Positions 34,408-47,700 are shown, numbered from the stretch's first letter. The stretch: DNA of 64,000 nt from Cordylochernes scorpioides (GCA_030710605.1 CP092879.1:19254702-19318701), one strand, 5' to 3'. Made by a program: numbers and translations. The notes: a model not told the origin generated them from the sequence alone.

Positions 34408-34447
34408 CCACGCTGACGAGGGCCAACAGCCCGAAATGTGTATGTGG
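34408..34447 (+). ncRNA. Hammerhead ribozyme, type I
   Basis: CCACG / TGTGG form a 5-bp stem I (one G-U). CTGACGA is at 34413-34419, stem II is GGGC-CAACA-GCCC, GAAA is at 34433-34436, and the cleavage triplet GTA ends at 34442. Stem III is a single U-G pair with a GU loop, as weak as in the known minimal forms. Confidence 0.72.
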
Positions 34448-34523
34448 TTGACTTTTCTTGATTTATCAAGAAATTAGGTTAGCCAAATATCATGGAACAA
34501 GTTAAATAAACATTTAGTTTATT

Positions 34524-34823
34524 TAAAATAAAAGGATTTAAAAGCGCGAATGTTTCTTTTATACATAAAACGAACTTCTACTGTCCTTACTGTGATTCCA
34601 TCCTTCAGTGTAGCATATAAAAGCAGAATGATCCAATACAGTATTAGAGCTCTGAGAAGCGGTCTGGTGGATTAAATTGGCGAAACCGCTGGGAGGGTTC
34701 ACCACTGATGAGCCAAGCCCTCCCAATATATTTTTTCATCACAGTAAGGACAGTAGAAGTTCATTTCATGCTTTTAAATCCTTTTATTTTATATATATAG
34801 ATGCGCGTTATTGCTTTGTGTTA
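34524..34823 (-). mobile_element. Foldback repeat, 12-bp target duplication
   Basis: 300 bp with the family core (34660-34730) and arms. The ends are TAAAATAAAAGG and CTTTGTGTTA, the same termini as the LTR insertion. ATTTAGTTTATT flanks both sides (34512-34523, 34824-34835). The duplicated target lies inside a ribozyme-bearing repeat. Confidence 0.85.
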
Positions 34824-34937
34824 ATTTAGTTTATTATTGTTCCACTAGATGGCGCTCTGCCATCTAGAGATGCTCAAGTGAGCAGGGTCAGGATATGCCT
34901 CTTTTATTTTTACTAGGTTATAATGTCTCTCTCTCTT

Positions 34938-35090
34938 ACAGTAGAATCTCCATGAGAGGACACACCCACTAAAGAACACTTCTATACAAAGAACAGTTTT
35001 CATCATTAAAATTACAACTTTTTTAAAATTAGTTTCTCTCCAGTAAGAGGCCACCCCTCTCTAATTGGCAATTTGTCCTTTGAATAGTTT
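34938..35090 (+). repeat. pogo-like MITE, interrupted by SINE
   Basis: It begins CAGTAGAATCTCCATGAGAGG. Similar elements at 36527, 38376, 43792, 44365, 44812, 46722, 55540 and 62066 share inverted ends CAGTAGAACCTCC / GGAGGTTCTACTG next to TA, an end type known from pogo/Tigger elements. Confidence 0.65.
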
Positions 35091-35400
35091 TTTTTTTTTG
35101 CTTATTCCTAGTACACGTGGTACAGGCCATGATAATCATGGTGGGTAGAAGTAGGCGACTGCTTTTAATGTAAGTGCACCACATGTCTACACATGTGAAA
35201 AGCAGTTCGTCTTTGCACTTACAAATGTGCCAGAGCCCTGTTTGGTTACTTGCACTTGCTGGTGGGGTTGGACTTTTTCAAGAATCAGGGGCCATTGGAG
35301 CATTTTTTTTTTAAATCAGAAAAAAAGTGCCCAATGCGGGAATTGAACCTGGGTCGTAGCAGTTGAAAACCAATAGTTTAGACTATCCTTCCACCGACAC
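35090..35400 (-). mobile_element. tRNA-derived SINE, copy 1
   Basis: The T-run at 35085 is the 3' A-tail on minus. The 5' head (35400 downward) contains GTCGGTGGAAGGAT and a B box GGTTCAATTCCC. The body has ATGTCTACACATGTG, GGTTACTTGCACTTG and GGCCATGATAATCATGG. Flanks CTTTGAATAG / CTTTAGATAG look like a decayed target duplication within the MITE. Confidence 0.8.
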
Positions 35401-35518
35401 TCCCTTTAGATAGTGGTTGGCTACTGTATATTGGTGATGGAAACATATATATGGGTGAATATAGGCTACCATACAATAATGTCTGTCTCCATTTGTCACA
35501 GTGTGTATATGGCAAAAG

Positions 35519-35524
35519 TTTATT
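35519..35524 (-). promoter_or_regulatory. Poly(A) signal of HS1BP3
   Basis: AATAAA on minus, about 10 bases after the HS1BP3 stop codon. Its closeness to the stop implies a very short 3' UTR if this signal is used. Confidence 0.5.
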
Positions 35525-35534
35525 ATAAAATAAA

Positions 35535-35754
35535 TCAGTCAAAAAGAGAGACCTCAGTGGAGGTGTCCTGAGCAGCGATGTAGGACGGCAGATCTACAGG
35601 AGCCTCTGGGGCAGGTTTTTTCAGCCGGCCCAGTTTTGAAGGCTTCGGAGGTGGGGCAGGCTTTGGTCCCCGGCTGGCCGTGGGCGGGGGGAGAGGTGGG
35701 TCTGGACGGAGCAGTTCTTCCAGGTCTTCATCCACCAATGGGATGTCCTTCATC
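35535..35754 (-). CDS. HS1BP3: HS1BP3 last exon
   Basis: The acceptor TGTTGGCTGCAG precedes G ATG AAG. It codes MKDIPLVDEDLEELL, a proline-rich stretch (PPLPPPTASRGPKPAPPPKP) that could bind SH3 domains, and the conserved end DLPSYIAAQDTSTEVSLFD. Confidence 0.85.
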
Positions 35755-38700
35755 CTGCAGCCAACATTGTTGTCACATCTGTGTACGCTGGATGTCACAC
35801 TTACTTCTGTACAATATAATACACTGCGGCCTGTGATTGTAAAACGACACTTGAAGTTACACCGCATGAGTTTCTTTTAATCGTCAATATTTCAACTTGA
35901 AATAAAAAAAAAATTGATTTTTCATTTAAAAGAAACTCATGCGGTGTAACTTCAAGTGTCGTTTTACAATCACAGGCCGCAGTGTATTATATTGTATTAT
36001 AAGTTACCTTATGTATCATTTACGAACGGAAAAATACATCCAGGGTAGCCTAGTGGACATGGCATCTGCCCGGTAAGCGGAACGTTGTGGGTTCCCATCC
36101 CTGGACACTTTTATTTTTCCGTTCATCATTACTCTTCATAATTCATCCTTTCATACCTCATCCAAAAAGGTTAGAAATCGTCGATATTTCAACTTGAAAT
36201 TAAAAAAAAATTGATTTTTCGTTTAAAAGAAACTCATGCGGTGTAACTTCAAGTGTCGACTTACTTCTGTGTTGTTGATGCCAGCAGTCTGTTCATCTTC
36301 TTCTCTGGGGCTTCTACCAGGAATTCTGCAGCTTCATTCTGCTTTATGGGACCTCCATAGTCCAGATCCCCAAACATGGAACCACCTGTGCAGGTTGTGT
36401 AAGAATTCATCAAGGTAAGTTGGAGTAACATACATCACTTTTGGGACAAGATTTCATGGTGGTATAACTAGGCTGTTGTTAAAACAATTGGGACTTGAAA
36501 GTAGGAACTTTAGAATTATGAGTATAGTAGAACTTCCATGAGAGGACACTCATGCTTGAGGGCACCTCTCTATAAAGGACAGTTTTCATCGCCAAAAATA
36601 CAATTTTTACAATTTAGCAACTCTCCGGTAAGAGGACACCTCTCCCTAAAGGACACTTTGGCTCTGCAACTAGGTGTTCTTTACACAGAGAGTTTCTACT
36701 GTATTACTGTTATAGCCATGTTGTTATAACACTCTATATGGCAACCATCAACTCTGTGAGACATCTCTATAACTGAGAATAAAACTACATATCTTTAACA
36801 TGATGCATACATATCCCTAAACTAACCATTTTGTTTAGTGAGATATAGCAAGACCAAATAAGTTGTTGTTTCTTATCTCCTTGTGCAAATATTACACAAA
36901 TTCCATGAGTCCATGCTCCTTGAGCTGTTTGATGACAAGTGTAGCGGCCTCTTCCAAAAGATCAAATAACTATGTGTATCATCTCATATAAATATTCTTT
37001 TGTTAAAAAGGCACTCAGTTTTATCAAGAGATCTATCACAAATGCTTAGAGGTTGATAAGATGACAAGGATATGGTGTGTTCTGATACAGATTGAAGCAG
37101 GAAATTGGAACTGACTTTAGCAGACCATATAGAGCCTTATAAAATATATATTAATACATATTATATTTTTATCTATCCATAGCCACATATTCAAGTAAAG
37201 TGTAACAATACAAGTGTGGTGAGTTCACCAATGAACAAGAATTGGGAATCCAACAACCAAGTAGCCCCCCATTGTTGCTCTGCAAGGAGATAGAGAAATG
37301 TTTTACACTGCCAAAACACCATTGTTTATCATGTCAAGAAGCACAAGTTAATAAGACCAAATCTTGATTAACTTTGGGTGCAAGAGGCGATGATAGTTGC
37401 TTGGAAGATTTAGTCTGTGTTGTTGTTGTTTCTTATCCCTTTGTGTAAATATTACACGAATTCCATGAGTTCATGCTCATTGAGCTGTTTTATGATAAGC
37501 AGTGGCCTCTCCCAAAGGCCCTTTTTAGTGCATGATTTAGTCTGTAGGGTCGGGTACTTTAGTCCATGTGTTTTAAAAATTAAATCCTTTAAGTGTGGCA
37601 GTCTACATCAGTCACCCAATTAAAATATGAAAATGCCGACTCATTTCTGCCAGCCCCAGAGTGGGAAATTTGTTTGTTTAGTTAGTTCCCTGTGGCTGGG
37701 TTAGCTTGAGAAAGACTCTGGTAACATTTTCCCTCATTTTTAGTTAAAAATAACTTAGACAAGAAGTCATTAATGGACTTTTAAAAGATTATAAAAAACA
37801 AACCTTCCCCAAGTAAGCGGAAAAGAAGCTTGCTGGTTCAAACTGAGCATTGCTTAGAGACACTTCCCTGATCAATTTGAAGATTAAAAAATTAAAACCT
37901 AATTAGGTTGTATGCAGCATTGTTCCTAGTAAATGTAAAAAAGGGGGAAAAGGTGCTTTAAAAAGAGAGAAAACAACATTTGATTGCCCAGATTGCCTCA
38001 ATAAGTCAGCATTGTGTGTTATGCCATGTGTGACAGTAATAGCGTTGTTACCGAGACATCAGACACTATTTATTAATTTGGATTTGGTCTCTCTTATTAG
38101 CTTTCTAATCTAAAGTCCAAATTGTACCTTATCATGTCAAGAAGCAGTTTGAAGAAGCTGACAGTGACAAAGAGGGAAGGCCTGCAAGGAAAAAGCACTT
38201 GAATTGTCAGTTTGGGTACAAGACAAAAAATTGGTTTAAAATGTTAAGGGGAAGATTGATGGCTACTTCTTGAGAAAAGTACGAGGGCCATTGTTAAAGA
38301 GATGGACATTGATCCTATGGAAATTACCAGAATGGTCCATGAAGACCTTGGTCTCAAGTCTTATGTCATTTGTAATACAGTAGAACCTCCATGAGAGGAC
38401 ACTCGCTCTAGAGGACACCTCTCTACAAAGGACAGTTTCCATTTGCAAAATTACCAATTTTACTATTAAGACACATCTCTTTAAAAAGGACACTTCTCTG
38501 TAAGTTCTTTAAATAGCATAATTTTACTCCCCAAGACACTTCATTATTTACATCTGTGACTTGCTGTCATTCAGGTTAGGTCATAGAATTGATGCAGCTG
38601 TACACAATGCCTAAATTATTCACAAGAAAATTTAAATCTGGCATAACATTTGGAGGGTGCCAGCATAACATTTAGCTGCTTAATGAACGTGGGCATGTGC

Positions 38701-41700
38701 AAACTTAACTAGAGTGCTACTGCTTGAAGATTTAGGGTGTGTAGGCAGTGACTATGAGGGAAGAGGGCAGTAAAAATACATCAAACCACATTGTGTCTCA
38801 CCAGAATATTTGGGCTCCAAGGCTGCCAGTACTGAGGACTTGGGAGCAGCTGCTGCCGGCTTCGATGGAACTTTGCTCTTGAAGAGTTCATCCTCCTCAT
38901 CCTCAGTGCTGCTGGACACGTGAAGTGTGAGTCCCAACACACAAGTTACCACAATGTGAATAGACAACTTGGCTTTTAAAGTAGCAACAATCAAATATTA
39001 TTGCCAATTCTCTACATTAAACCCAGATAATATTGTACCAAAGTATTTATTATATTTATATACAGATTATTAATTTTTCGATATTTATATTGTAATATAT
39101 TTTTAAAATGTTTAATTAAGATCAGCCGAATTAAAGAGGCTATATCGAAATTATAAGGCACAACCTGCCATATAGAACAGAAACACAAGACTTTATTGTT
39201 CTACATACTCTTAGTTATATCTAAAACTTGATTTACATATTTACAAAAGTTTTTAAATAAGAAGTTAATTATCATACAGGTTTACTACAACACCCGCCAC
39301 CGATAATCGATCATCGCTCCCGAGATGATCCTGTTCCAACGTTTGGTCTAATGGTGAAAGGTCTTATATTCGAGATGTGTGCCATTCTGGGAATCTTATC
39401 ATTAGTTTGGTATTTAACATATTTAGGGTATCCATCCATGAAGGTTACCTCCGTTACTCGATGAGGGCCTGTCTGGTGCCATTCTTTTCCAACTCTTTGA
39501 TGTCTGACTAGAATAAAATCGCCAATTTTTAGCTCAGGTGGCATGGTTTTATTACGACGATTGAAATAGAGCTTCGTTCTTTGTCGGTATTGGTTCTGCT
39601 CGGTTGGGGTTTTTTTCGGTTTCATGAAGGTCACACTGGAGATCGAGTTCTTTATCGGCAGGCAAGACGGGAGAAGTTCCGGTAAACTTAAACAAAGGAG
39701 AGCAACCCAGGTAAGAATTGTATGACCTATTGTGATATTTCACTGCTGCTTCTAAAGCATTTTTCCATCCGCCTTTAAAATGGGGATAACAAGAGAGAAA
39801 AGTTTTTATATCTCGTATTGCCCTTTCGGCTAAACCATTTCCTGCGGGGTGATAAGGCGAAGATGTTATCAATCGTATGCCCTTAGAGGCTGCCCATCTA
39901 GGAAACTCGCCGTATACAAATGATCTTCCTTGATCCGATATAATGGTTTGTACTGCCTTTAAATCATCGTGTCCTTCAAAATATTTTATCAGTGCACGAC
40001 CATGTTGTCTCATGGCTTTAGCTTGAACCAACCTGGTGGCCTCATCAATAACCAATAAAAATGTAGATTTTTTATCCTTAACGCCAGAAGGAGCCTCTGC
40101 AAAATCTATGTGCACCGTATGATAAGGTACACGGGACTGAGAAGGCAAACTCATTCTAGAAGGCCGGCACCTATATTTGAACTTGATGTTTTGACATGTA
40201 GGGCAGGATGCCACATATTTTCTTATATCGTTCTTCATGCCTCGCCAAGAGAAGCGTTGTTTCATCTTATAATAGGTTCGCCAAAATCCAGAGTGTCCTC
40301 CTGATAAGGGGTCATCATGATACAGGGATAAAAGTGAAGTCCGATGTTCGTCAGGGACAAAATATTTGGTATAGTTTTCTAATTTTAATGGAATGCTTCG
40401 ATGTTTGAAGAACAACACGGCTTGGCTATTGTCATTAGGTATTTCTATAGCCAATCTTGACAAAGCGTCAGCATCACTAAGCTCTCTTCCAGAACGGTGA
40501 TTGACCTTCATTTCAAAAGAACTAAGGAAGAGCTGCCACCTCGCAAGTCGATCCCTTAGATGACCACAGGAAAGTAACTGAGTTAAGGCGCGATGATCTG
40601 TGTGGACCACGAAGGGCTTGCCTTCCAAGTAGAATCTGAGATGTTTGACAGCCTTCAGAACAGCCAGACATTCTTTCTCCGTGATGGAATAATTTTGTTC
40701 AGCTCTAGAGAATGTATAAGAATAATAACTAATTACTCTGAGCTGATGTGGCTTCTTCTTATTTACATCTCTTTGGTATAGAACTGCCCCTGTTCCATAA
40801 TAAGACGCGTCTGTATATAGTTCGTAAGGCAAGGACTCATCCGGAATTGCCAAGATTGGTTTGGAGGTTATGATGTCTATCAGCTTTAAATAAGCCTCTT
40901 CACACTCAGTAGAGAGACCACATGAACACTGAATATTTTTTCTTTAAATTATCCAACGGTCGGACTATCTTGGAATAATTGGGTATGTAGGCTCTAAAAT
41001 GTCCAGTGAACCCGGTGAAGCATTGGAGCGACTTTAGATCGTAAGGGCGTTTCATAAGTTTAGCTTTTTCTATTACTTCTTCCTTCATTTGTTTTGAATT
41101 GCCGTTGATGATTCTACCCAAAAGTTCCACCTCAGCGACACAAATATGGCATTTGTCCAAGTTTACCGTCATATTAAACTTATTCAGCCTATGAAGAATG
41201 TCGTAGGTGAGGGAAGCACACTCATCAAGTGTGGGGGCACCACAACAGATATCATCAAGGTAGACGACCACTCTGCGTTCCAGCAAATCATCTAGTATCT
41301 CGCTTATTACTCCTTGAAATTTAGGAGGCGAGTTCTTCCACCCAAATGGTAACCTAGTAAATTCATAAAGCCCATCTGGAGTAGCAAAAGCAGAGAACCT
41401 TCTAGTGGCTTTAGTTAGGCCAACTTGCCAAAAACTGTCTTTCAAATCAATTTTGGTAAAGTATTGACATCCTCCAAATTGATTGATAATTGTGTCGATT
41501 CTGGGGAATGGAAAAGGGTCCAAGAAGGTCTCCTGATTTAATCGTCGATAATCGATACAGAGTCGATAAGAAGAATCCTTCTTAGGAACCAAAATACAAG
41601 GTGATGCATATTCCGAATTAGAACGAGTAATTATACCCCTAGCCAACAACTCCTCAATTTTTCTAGCAGTCCACCTTCTCTTATGATCCGACATAGGATA

Positions 41701-44700
41701 GGGTTTGCACGCCACTATGTTGTTATTGGGCTTTAGCAGAAAGTCTACCTCAGATTTAGGGAATTTCTTTTTAGAAGTATGGCAAAGTTCGGGGAATTTA
41801 GTCCTCAAGTCATCGATGGTAGCAACAACTTCTCTTGATCTCAAAGAAAAGCACTTGATATCGTCTGTACCAAAGTCCCATTTAATTCTGAATTTTTTCA
41901 TCGTTGGCTTCCCAATCAAGATCTCAAAAGCCATATCTTCAAGGACTATGGCAGTGACCTTGATCTTATGATTATCAATTTCTAACTCGAGGTCAATACA
42001 CTCTGACGAAAAAACATCGTTCTGATTTATGGTAGTCAATTTTGTTTTTGATGGAACACTTTTCCATTGATATTTATCTAGAACGCTTTTTCGTATTAAA
42101 TCAATAGAGGATCCCGGATCTAGAAATGCTTTTATTGTCACACCATTAACATTAAATAATAACATGGAATCGGGTGAGGAAACAGAAAGATACAATGCCA
42201 TTTTTGACAGCGGGATAGGCCAACCCTGGCTTGCTAGTTTTTTGAAAAGGTGTTCTTTTGATTCAATGGACCAACGCATGGCCTATGCCTTTCAAGGACT
42301 TTTCTTAGTTCCATCAGGGTTGCGAATTGGGTTACCGCCAACCTTTGTTGCATCTCTACAGGCAGGCCATGCAAGATGCCAGTTATCAAGACCTTTTCAG
42401 GAGCTCCAGGTAGTCCCAGCTGTAGCAACCTCAACTTCTTATAGAAATAATCAACATAGGAACCGTTGCGATATTGCCACTTAATAGCCTTATCATACTT
42501 GGAAATGGGGTCTTCCTGAAATGCTTCCACAAAGTCCTTCCTCCACTCCTCCCAATCTTCATCGGATGCACTTCTATCGTGACTGTCGTACCACGCCAGT
42601 GCCGTATCCTCCAGGTGAGCACGCATTCCATTAATTCTGGTACGGCACGACTTCCAATTATTATTTTCACAGAGAACTTCGAAATTTGTAATCCAAATGG
42701 AAGGCTCCATATTCCTTCCATTGAACTTCTCAATGTCCATTCGGGCCACAGGAATCCTCTCCTGCCCCATGCCTAGTTGTAATTCTAAGAGCTTATTAAT
42801 CATCCGTTGTTGATTATTCAGAATATTAAGAAGAGTAGCTCCGCTGGAATTTCTCCTGGAGTAGGTTTCTCTACTTTACCTAACAATTCTTCTCTAAGAT
42901 CAAGCTTGACTTGTTCATCGTCGTCAGACTTCTTTTGTTCCACTATACCAGTATCTTGGGAGCTCTTCTTTCCTTTACTCCTAAGGTTGTATACTGTCGG
43001 CTGCGCCATGTTGTAATATATTTTTAAAATGTTTAATTAAGATCAGCCGAATTAAAGAGGCTATATCGAAATTATAAGGCACAACCTGCCATATAGAACA
43101 GAAACACAAGACTTTATTGTTCTACATACTCTTAGTTATATCTAAAACTTGATTTACATATTTACAAAAGTTTTTAAATAAGAAGTTAATTATCATACAG
43201 GTTTACTACATATATTATTTATATTTTGCTACTCTGGAAACTCCCCTCATTGCTTCTTTTGTATTTTATAAATTTTAGTTGACGTTTGTGCCTTAAATAA
43301 ATTTCTGTGTCATCCTGAAGTTTGTCTTTTCTGATTTTCTAGGTTACATTTGGTAGAGATGTTGGGTAGATTAGGGAAGACAAACTGAAGATCGCCTAGA
43401 CCTTGAGGGTGCTGTGATTTCCATTTTCCAAGACTGGCTTCAGGATTCCACCGCCGTGTCAAAGTCAAGGCTTCTCTACAAGAAAACTATGTCCCATATT
43501 GACGATACAACGCCGAAGCCGCTCTTCATGCTGCAAGAGAAAATATGTGAAGCTACTAGGGATAAAGTTTCAAGGCTAAGGGAATCCATGGCAGAAGCAT
43601 GTTAGACCCATGTCAGTCTATACAATATTTGCAAGCTGTAAGTCACAGTTCCCATAGGGAAGGAGCTAAAATGTACCAATACAAATGGAAAAAAAAAGGA
43701 TCATATATAAAAATCAACAAGCCTAAATCAAAACAAGTAAACTGTATGTGGTATAGCCTTAGACCTTCAAGTCTCATGAAGGTAGGATGTACAGCAGAAC
43801 CTCCATGAGAGGATACTGCTGCTAGAAGACACCTCTCTACAAAGAACAGTTTTCATTGTCAAATAACCAGTTTTACTATTTAGCAACTCTCCATCAAGAG
43901 GACACCTCTCCTTAAAGGACACTTGGCATCTGCAACTAGGTGTTGTCCTTTACAGATAGGTTCTACTGTACTAGAGAAATGTGACAAATAATTCCCTAGT
44001 TTCTATTATTTTAACAGTGGTTATAACAACAGTGTCAAATTATGTTGTTGTAACAAGGTTTGAATGCACAGTCTTTTTTTAAATGTTGCCGTCAACAGAA
44101 TCTATACTTTCAATATGTGTGAGGCATATTGTGTGTTGTTTTTAAAAATAATTTTATTTACAATATATATATATATATATATATTCCAACTAAAATCCAA
44201 AATGGGTCTCGTATGTAACAATATATATACAGTTGATTCTCACTATAACAATCTTAATTGGGACCAAGATTTTTCTGTTGTTATAATCTCTCTCTCACGT
44301 TGTGGCTATAACCATTATTAAAACAATTAAGTGTTAAAACTTGGCACCTTAGAATTATGATATTACAGTAGAAACTCCCTGAGAGGATACTCCCGCTAGA
44401 GGACACCTCTTTATAAAGGACAGTTTTCATCGCCAAAATTACCATTTTTACTCTTTAGCAACTTTCCAGTAAGAGGACACCTCTTCCTAAAGGATCTGCA
44501 GTGTCTAAGACCTATTTTAAGTAAACAGGAAGTTAGGTAAAAATGGATGAGGATAAATACATAGGGTTCTTCAGTCAGCTGGAGTCACCAAAATGATAAC
44601 AAAACTAAATATGTGCAATATACCTCTTACAACTTTGTTTTAAAGAACATCAATAATGTTTACTATTCAAAGTTATTTTTTTAATATATCAAAGGCTGCT

Positions 44701-47700
44701 TAGAAAGGGGTATACATACACTCAATCACCTTGGAATGTTTGACTAATTTCTGCTTGGTTTCTGATTATTGCAGCAAGTGCTTTCTTATAACATGGCCTG
44801 CTTCAGTGTAATACAATAGAAGCTCCCTGTAAAGGACAACACCTAATTGCAGAGCCAAAGTGTCCTTTAGGGAGAGGTGTCCTCTTACCAGAGAGTTGCT
44901 AAATAGTAAAAATGGAAATTTTGCAAATGAAAACTGTCCTTTGTAGAGAGGTATCCTCTAGCGTGAGTGTCCTTTCACGGAGGTTCTACTGCATGTTTAT
45001 TATAATTCAGGGGAATCAGTGTCTGGTGAGCCCTCAAACAGACAAGATGATCACTCCATAGCCCTGGTCTGGTGGTTAGCCATCAATATTTGTCCCATTG
45101 AAGATTTTAGTGGGTGGAAAATAATGCTGCGGTTTCCCTTCTACCTACAATAAAATATTACATGTTGCCAAAACCTAGTTATATAACTCATTGTTAACAA
45201 AATCATTGTTCTACAAGAAGCTATAAAAAAAGGCTTAGAAAATACAGTAAAACTCTTATATAGTGAACCCCAATGGGACTGAAGATGTGATTCACTATAG
45301 CCATGGTTCGTAATAGCCATAGTTCTGTGTATTATAAAATAAAATTTGGGATTATGTAAGGTTCGTCATAAGGGAAGGTTCGCTATATCCAAGGTTTGTT
45401 TTAGCAGGGTTTTATTGCATGTTGTCTAGAAAAAAGTTCAGTTTCAGGAGGGGAAAGAAAGAATATGGCATCTCCACTGCAAAGGCTTCAGATTTTGGGC
45501 AAGATGGTAACTTACACCTTCCTAAGGTGATCTTGAATCTTGGCTTCCTCAAATAGATCCATAGAATCTCTTGGGAGAGGTTTAGAAGCCACAGCTGGTG
45601 TTGGTTGAGATTTGACTAGGTGACCATCGGTGGTCTCGCTGGTGGGCTTGTTAGGGACTGGAACTGAAGGCTTGTGACGTTGAGAAGTGGCTCGAGGCTT
45701 TAGAGATTCTAGACCTGCACCAAATTGGAGTACATTGAGGTAAGAATGGCACACATTAAGGAGGAAACAATTCTTAAAGATTAAAATAAACCAAAAAAGA
45801 TTAGAATAGACTTTCAAGTAAAAAATATTTACAGTAAAACCCTGCTAAAACGAACCTGGGATATAGCAAACATCCCTTATAACAAACCTGAAATAATCTC
45901 CATTTATATTTTATAATACAGTCAATTATGGCTATTACGTACCTTGGCTATAATTAACCAAAGGTTCAGTCTCATTAGGGTTTTCTGTAGGGGTTTTACT
46001 GTATTTATCAACTCCACCTTTGCCGGTCCCAAGCTCGGATGAAAAAGAAGGAGGGGGAGCAGTAACAAGCTCACTAAAAAACCTGGGCTCAGCTAGCCCG
46101 GCTGATAGTACACTGTTAGGGCTCCTGATCCAGGGATACAGGATGATAAGCGTTTGTACTCCATGTTAGGAGCGGCTGCTCATGGCATCTGTTCCTCATG
46201 TCAGAGGCGGCCATTCTTTTGGAGCTAAGTCGGCCTGCCACTGAGTAGTGCTCCCAGTCTTTAATGACAAAGACAGACGCTTTTTACTTCACCCAGTCAT
46301 GAGAGGTAGGAAAGAAGAAGACTGTATTTATTTAGGCATAGCTTCATGCCTGAAGTCTATAAGAAATATTTTATACTTTTATTGGGTAATTATTAATTTA
46401 CTAATTCTCAAAGAGCAAGAATAAATCCATAAGCAATATATGTATCAATGTGCCTGAAACTTCTTGGTGTCCAGTGACTTATTGATATCTTTGTTTTATT
46501 TCTTTCATTGCCTCCCATATCCAGCTAATCAGTCCAAACATTCTGCTTCCATTCATCTCCAGAATTTTCTTCATCGTTCCATTTCACCTTAATATATGTA
46601 CTTGAGATCCACAAATCTTGTTTTTCCTACAGTAACTCCCAGAAAACAATCTTTGTATTACTCCTCTAAAATAGACCTTTTTTTTTCCCCTTTATTAATT
46701 AATATTTTAACACATATATACAGTATAGAACCTTCCTGTAAAGGACACCTAATTGCAAAGCCAAAGTGTCCTTTAGGGAGAGATGTCCTCTTACCAGAGA
46801 GTTACTAAATAGTAAAAATGGTAATTTTGCAAATGAAAACTGTCCTTTGTGGAGAGTTGTCCGCTAGCAAGGTGTCCGCTAAAGAGAGGTTCTACTGTAT
46901 ATAATATGTTTTGTTTAAACCTACTTAAAAAATAAATTATTTACATTAGACTCTTGCAATATTTTATTTTCAACCAGTTCAGCAAACCTCTGTTGACATT
47001 TCAAAGAAGTACTCAATCTAGAGAGAAAACCCAGGTTCCTGGAGTGCAGACACCAACTACCCAGTATATACTCAATCTAGAGAGAAAACCCAGGTTCCTG
47101 GAGTGCAGACACCAACTACCCAGTATATACTCAATCTAGAGAGAAAACCCAGGTTCCTGGAGTGCAGACACCAACTACCCAGTATATACTCAATCTAGAG
47201 AGAAAACCCAGGTTCCTGGAGTGCAGACACCAACTACCCAGTATATACTCAATCTAGAGAGAAAACCCAGGTTCCTGGAGTGCAGACACCAACTACCCAG
47301 TATATACTCAATCTAGAGAGAAAACCCAGGTTCCTGGAGTGCAGACACCAACTACCCAGTATATACTCAATCTAGAGAGAAAACCCAGGTTCCTGGAGTG
47401 CAGACACCAACTACCCAGTATATACTCAATCTAGAGAGAAAACCCAGGTTCCTGGAGTGCAGACACCAACTACCCAGTATATACTCAATCTACATCTATG
47501 TATCAGTATATATATGCCAATTTGATTGATGGATATAAACTTTCTATATATAACTTAATCTATTTTTTATACATATTGTAGCAAAATAATTAATTATGTA
47601 TGAACATATTTTGAATTTGATATTTATACTTTATTATGCTGTAAACTTCCCTCTTTGATTTTTATGTTTTCCATTAAATAAATTGCCGCACAATTTTGAG

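Larger units (their letters stand above)
34250..34915 (+). repeat. Ribozyme-bearing repeat interrupted by a foldback element
   Basis: Same family as 33842. It contains TTCTTGATTTATCAAGAAAT, a GCCAAATATC block, GTTAAATAAACATTTAGTTT and, after the insertion, CACTAGATGGCGCTCTGCCA. The ribozyme lies at 34408-34447. Confidence 0.8.
39091..43210 (-). mobile_element. Ty3-type LTR retrotransposon B, identical LTRs
   Basis: The LTRs are 199 bp (39091-39289 and 43012-43210), identical by eye, with TG..CA-type ends (TGTAGTAAACC, TATATTACA on minus). TATAT target duplications lie at 39086-39090 and 43211-43215. The interior codes gag, protease, RT, RNase H and integrase. Identical LTRs mean a very recent insertion, yet the ORFs carry three breaks. 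It lies in the HS1BP3 intron between exons 3 and 4, same strand as the gene. Confidence 0.93.

Noticed and set aside
36039..36105. Functional tRNA gene at 36039.
   Set aside because: Acceptor and anticodon-like stems form, but the T-arm is degenerate, position 33 is C and it lies inside an inserted repeat, so I call it tRNA-like only.
42164..42776. Plus-strand ORFs over element B gag.
   Set aside because: Antisense shadows of gag; no motif.
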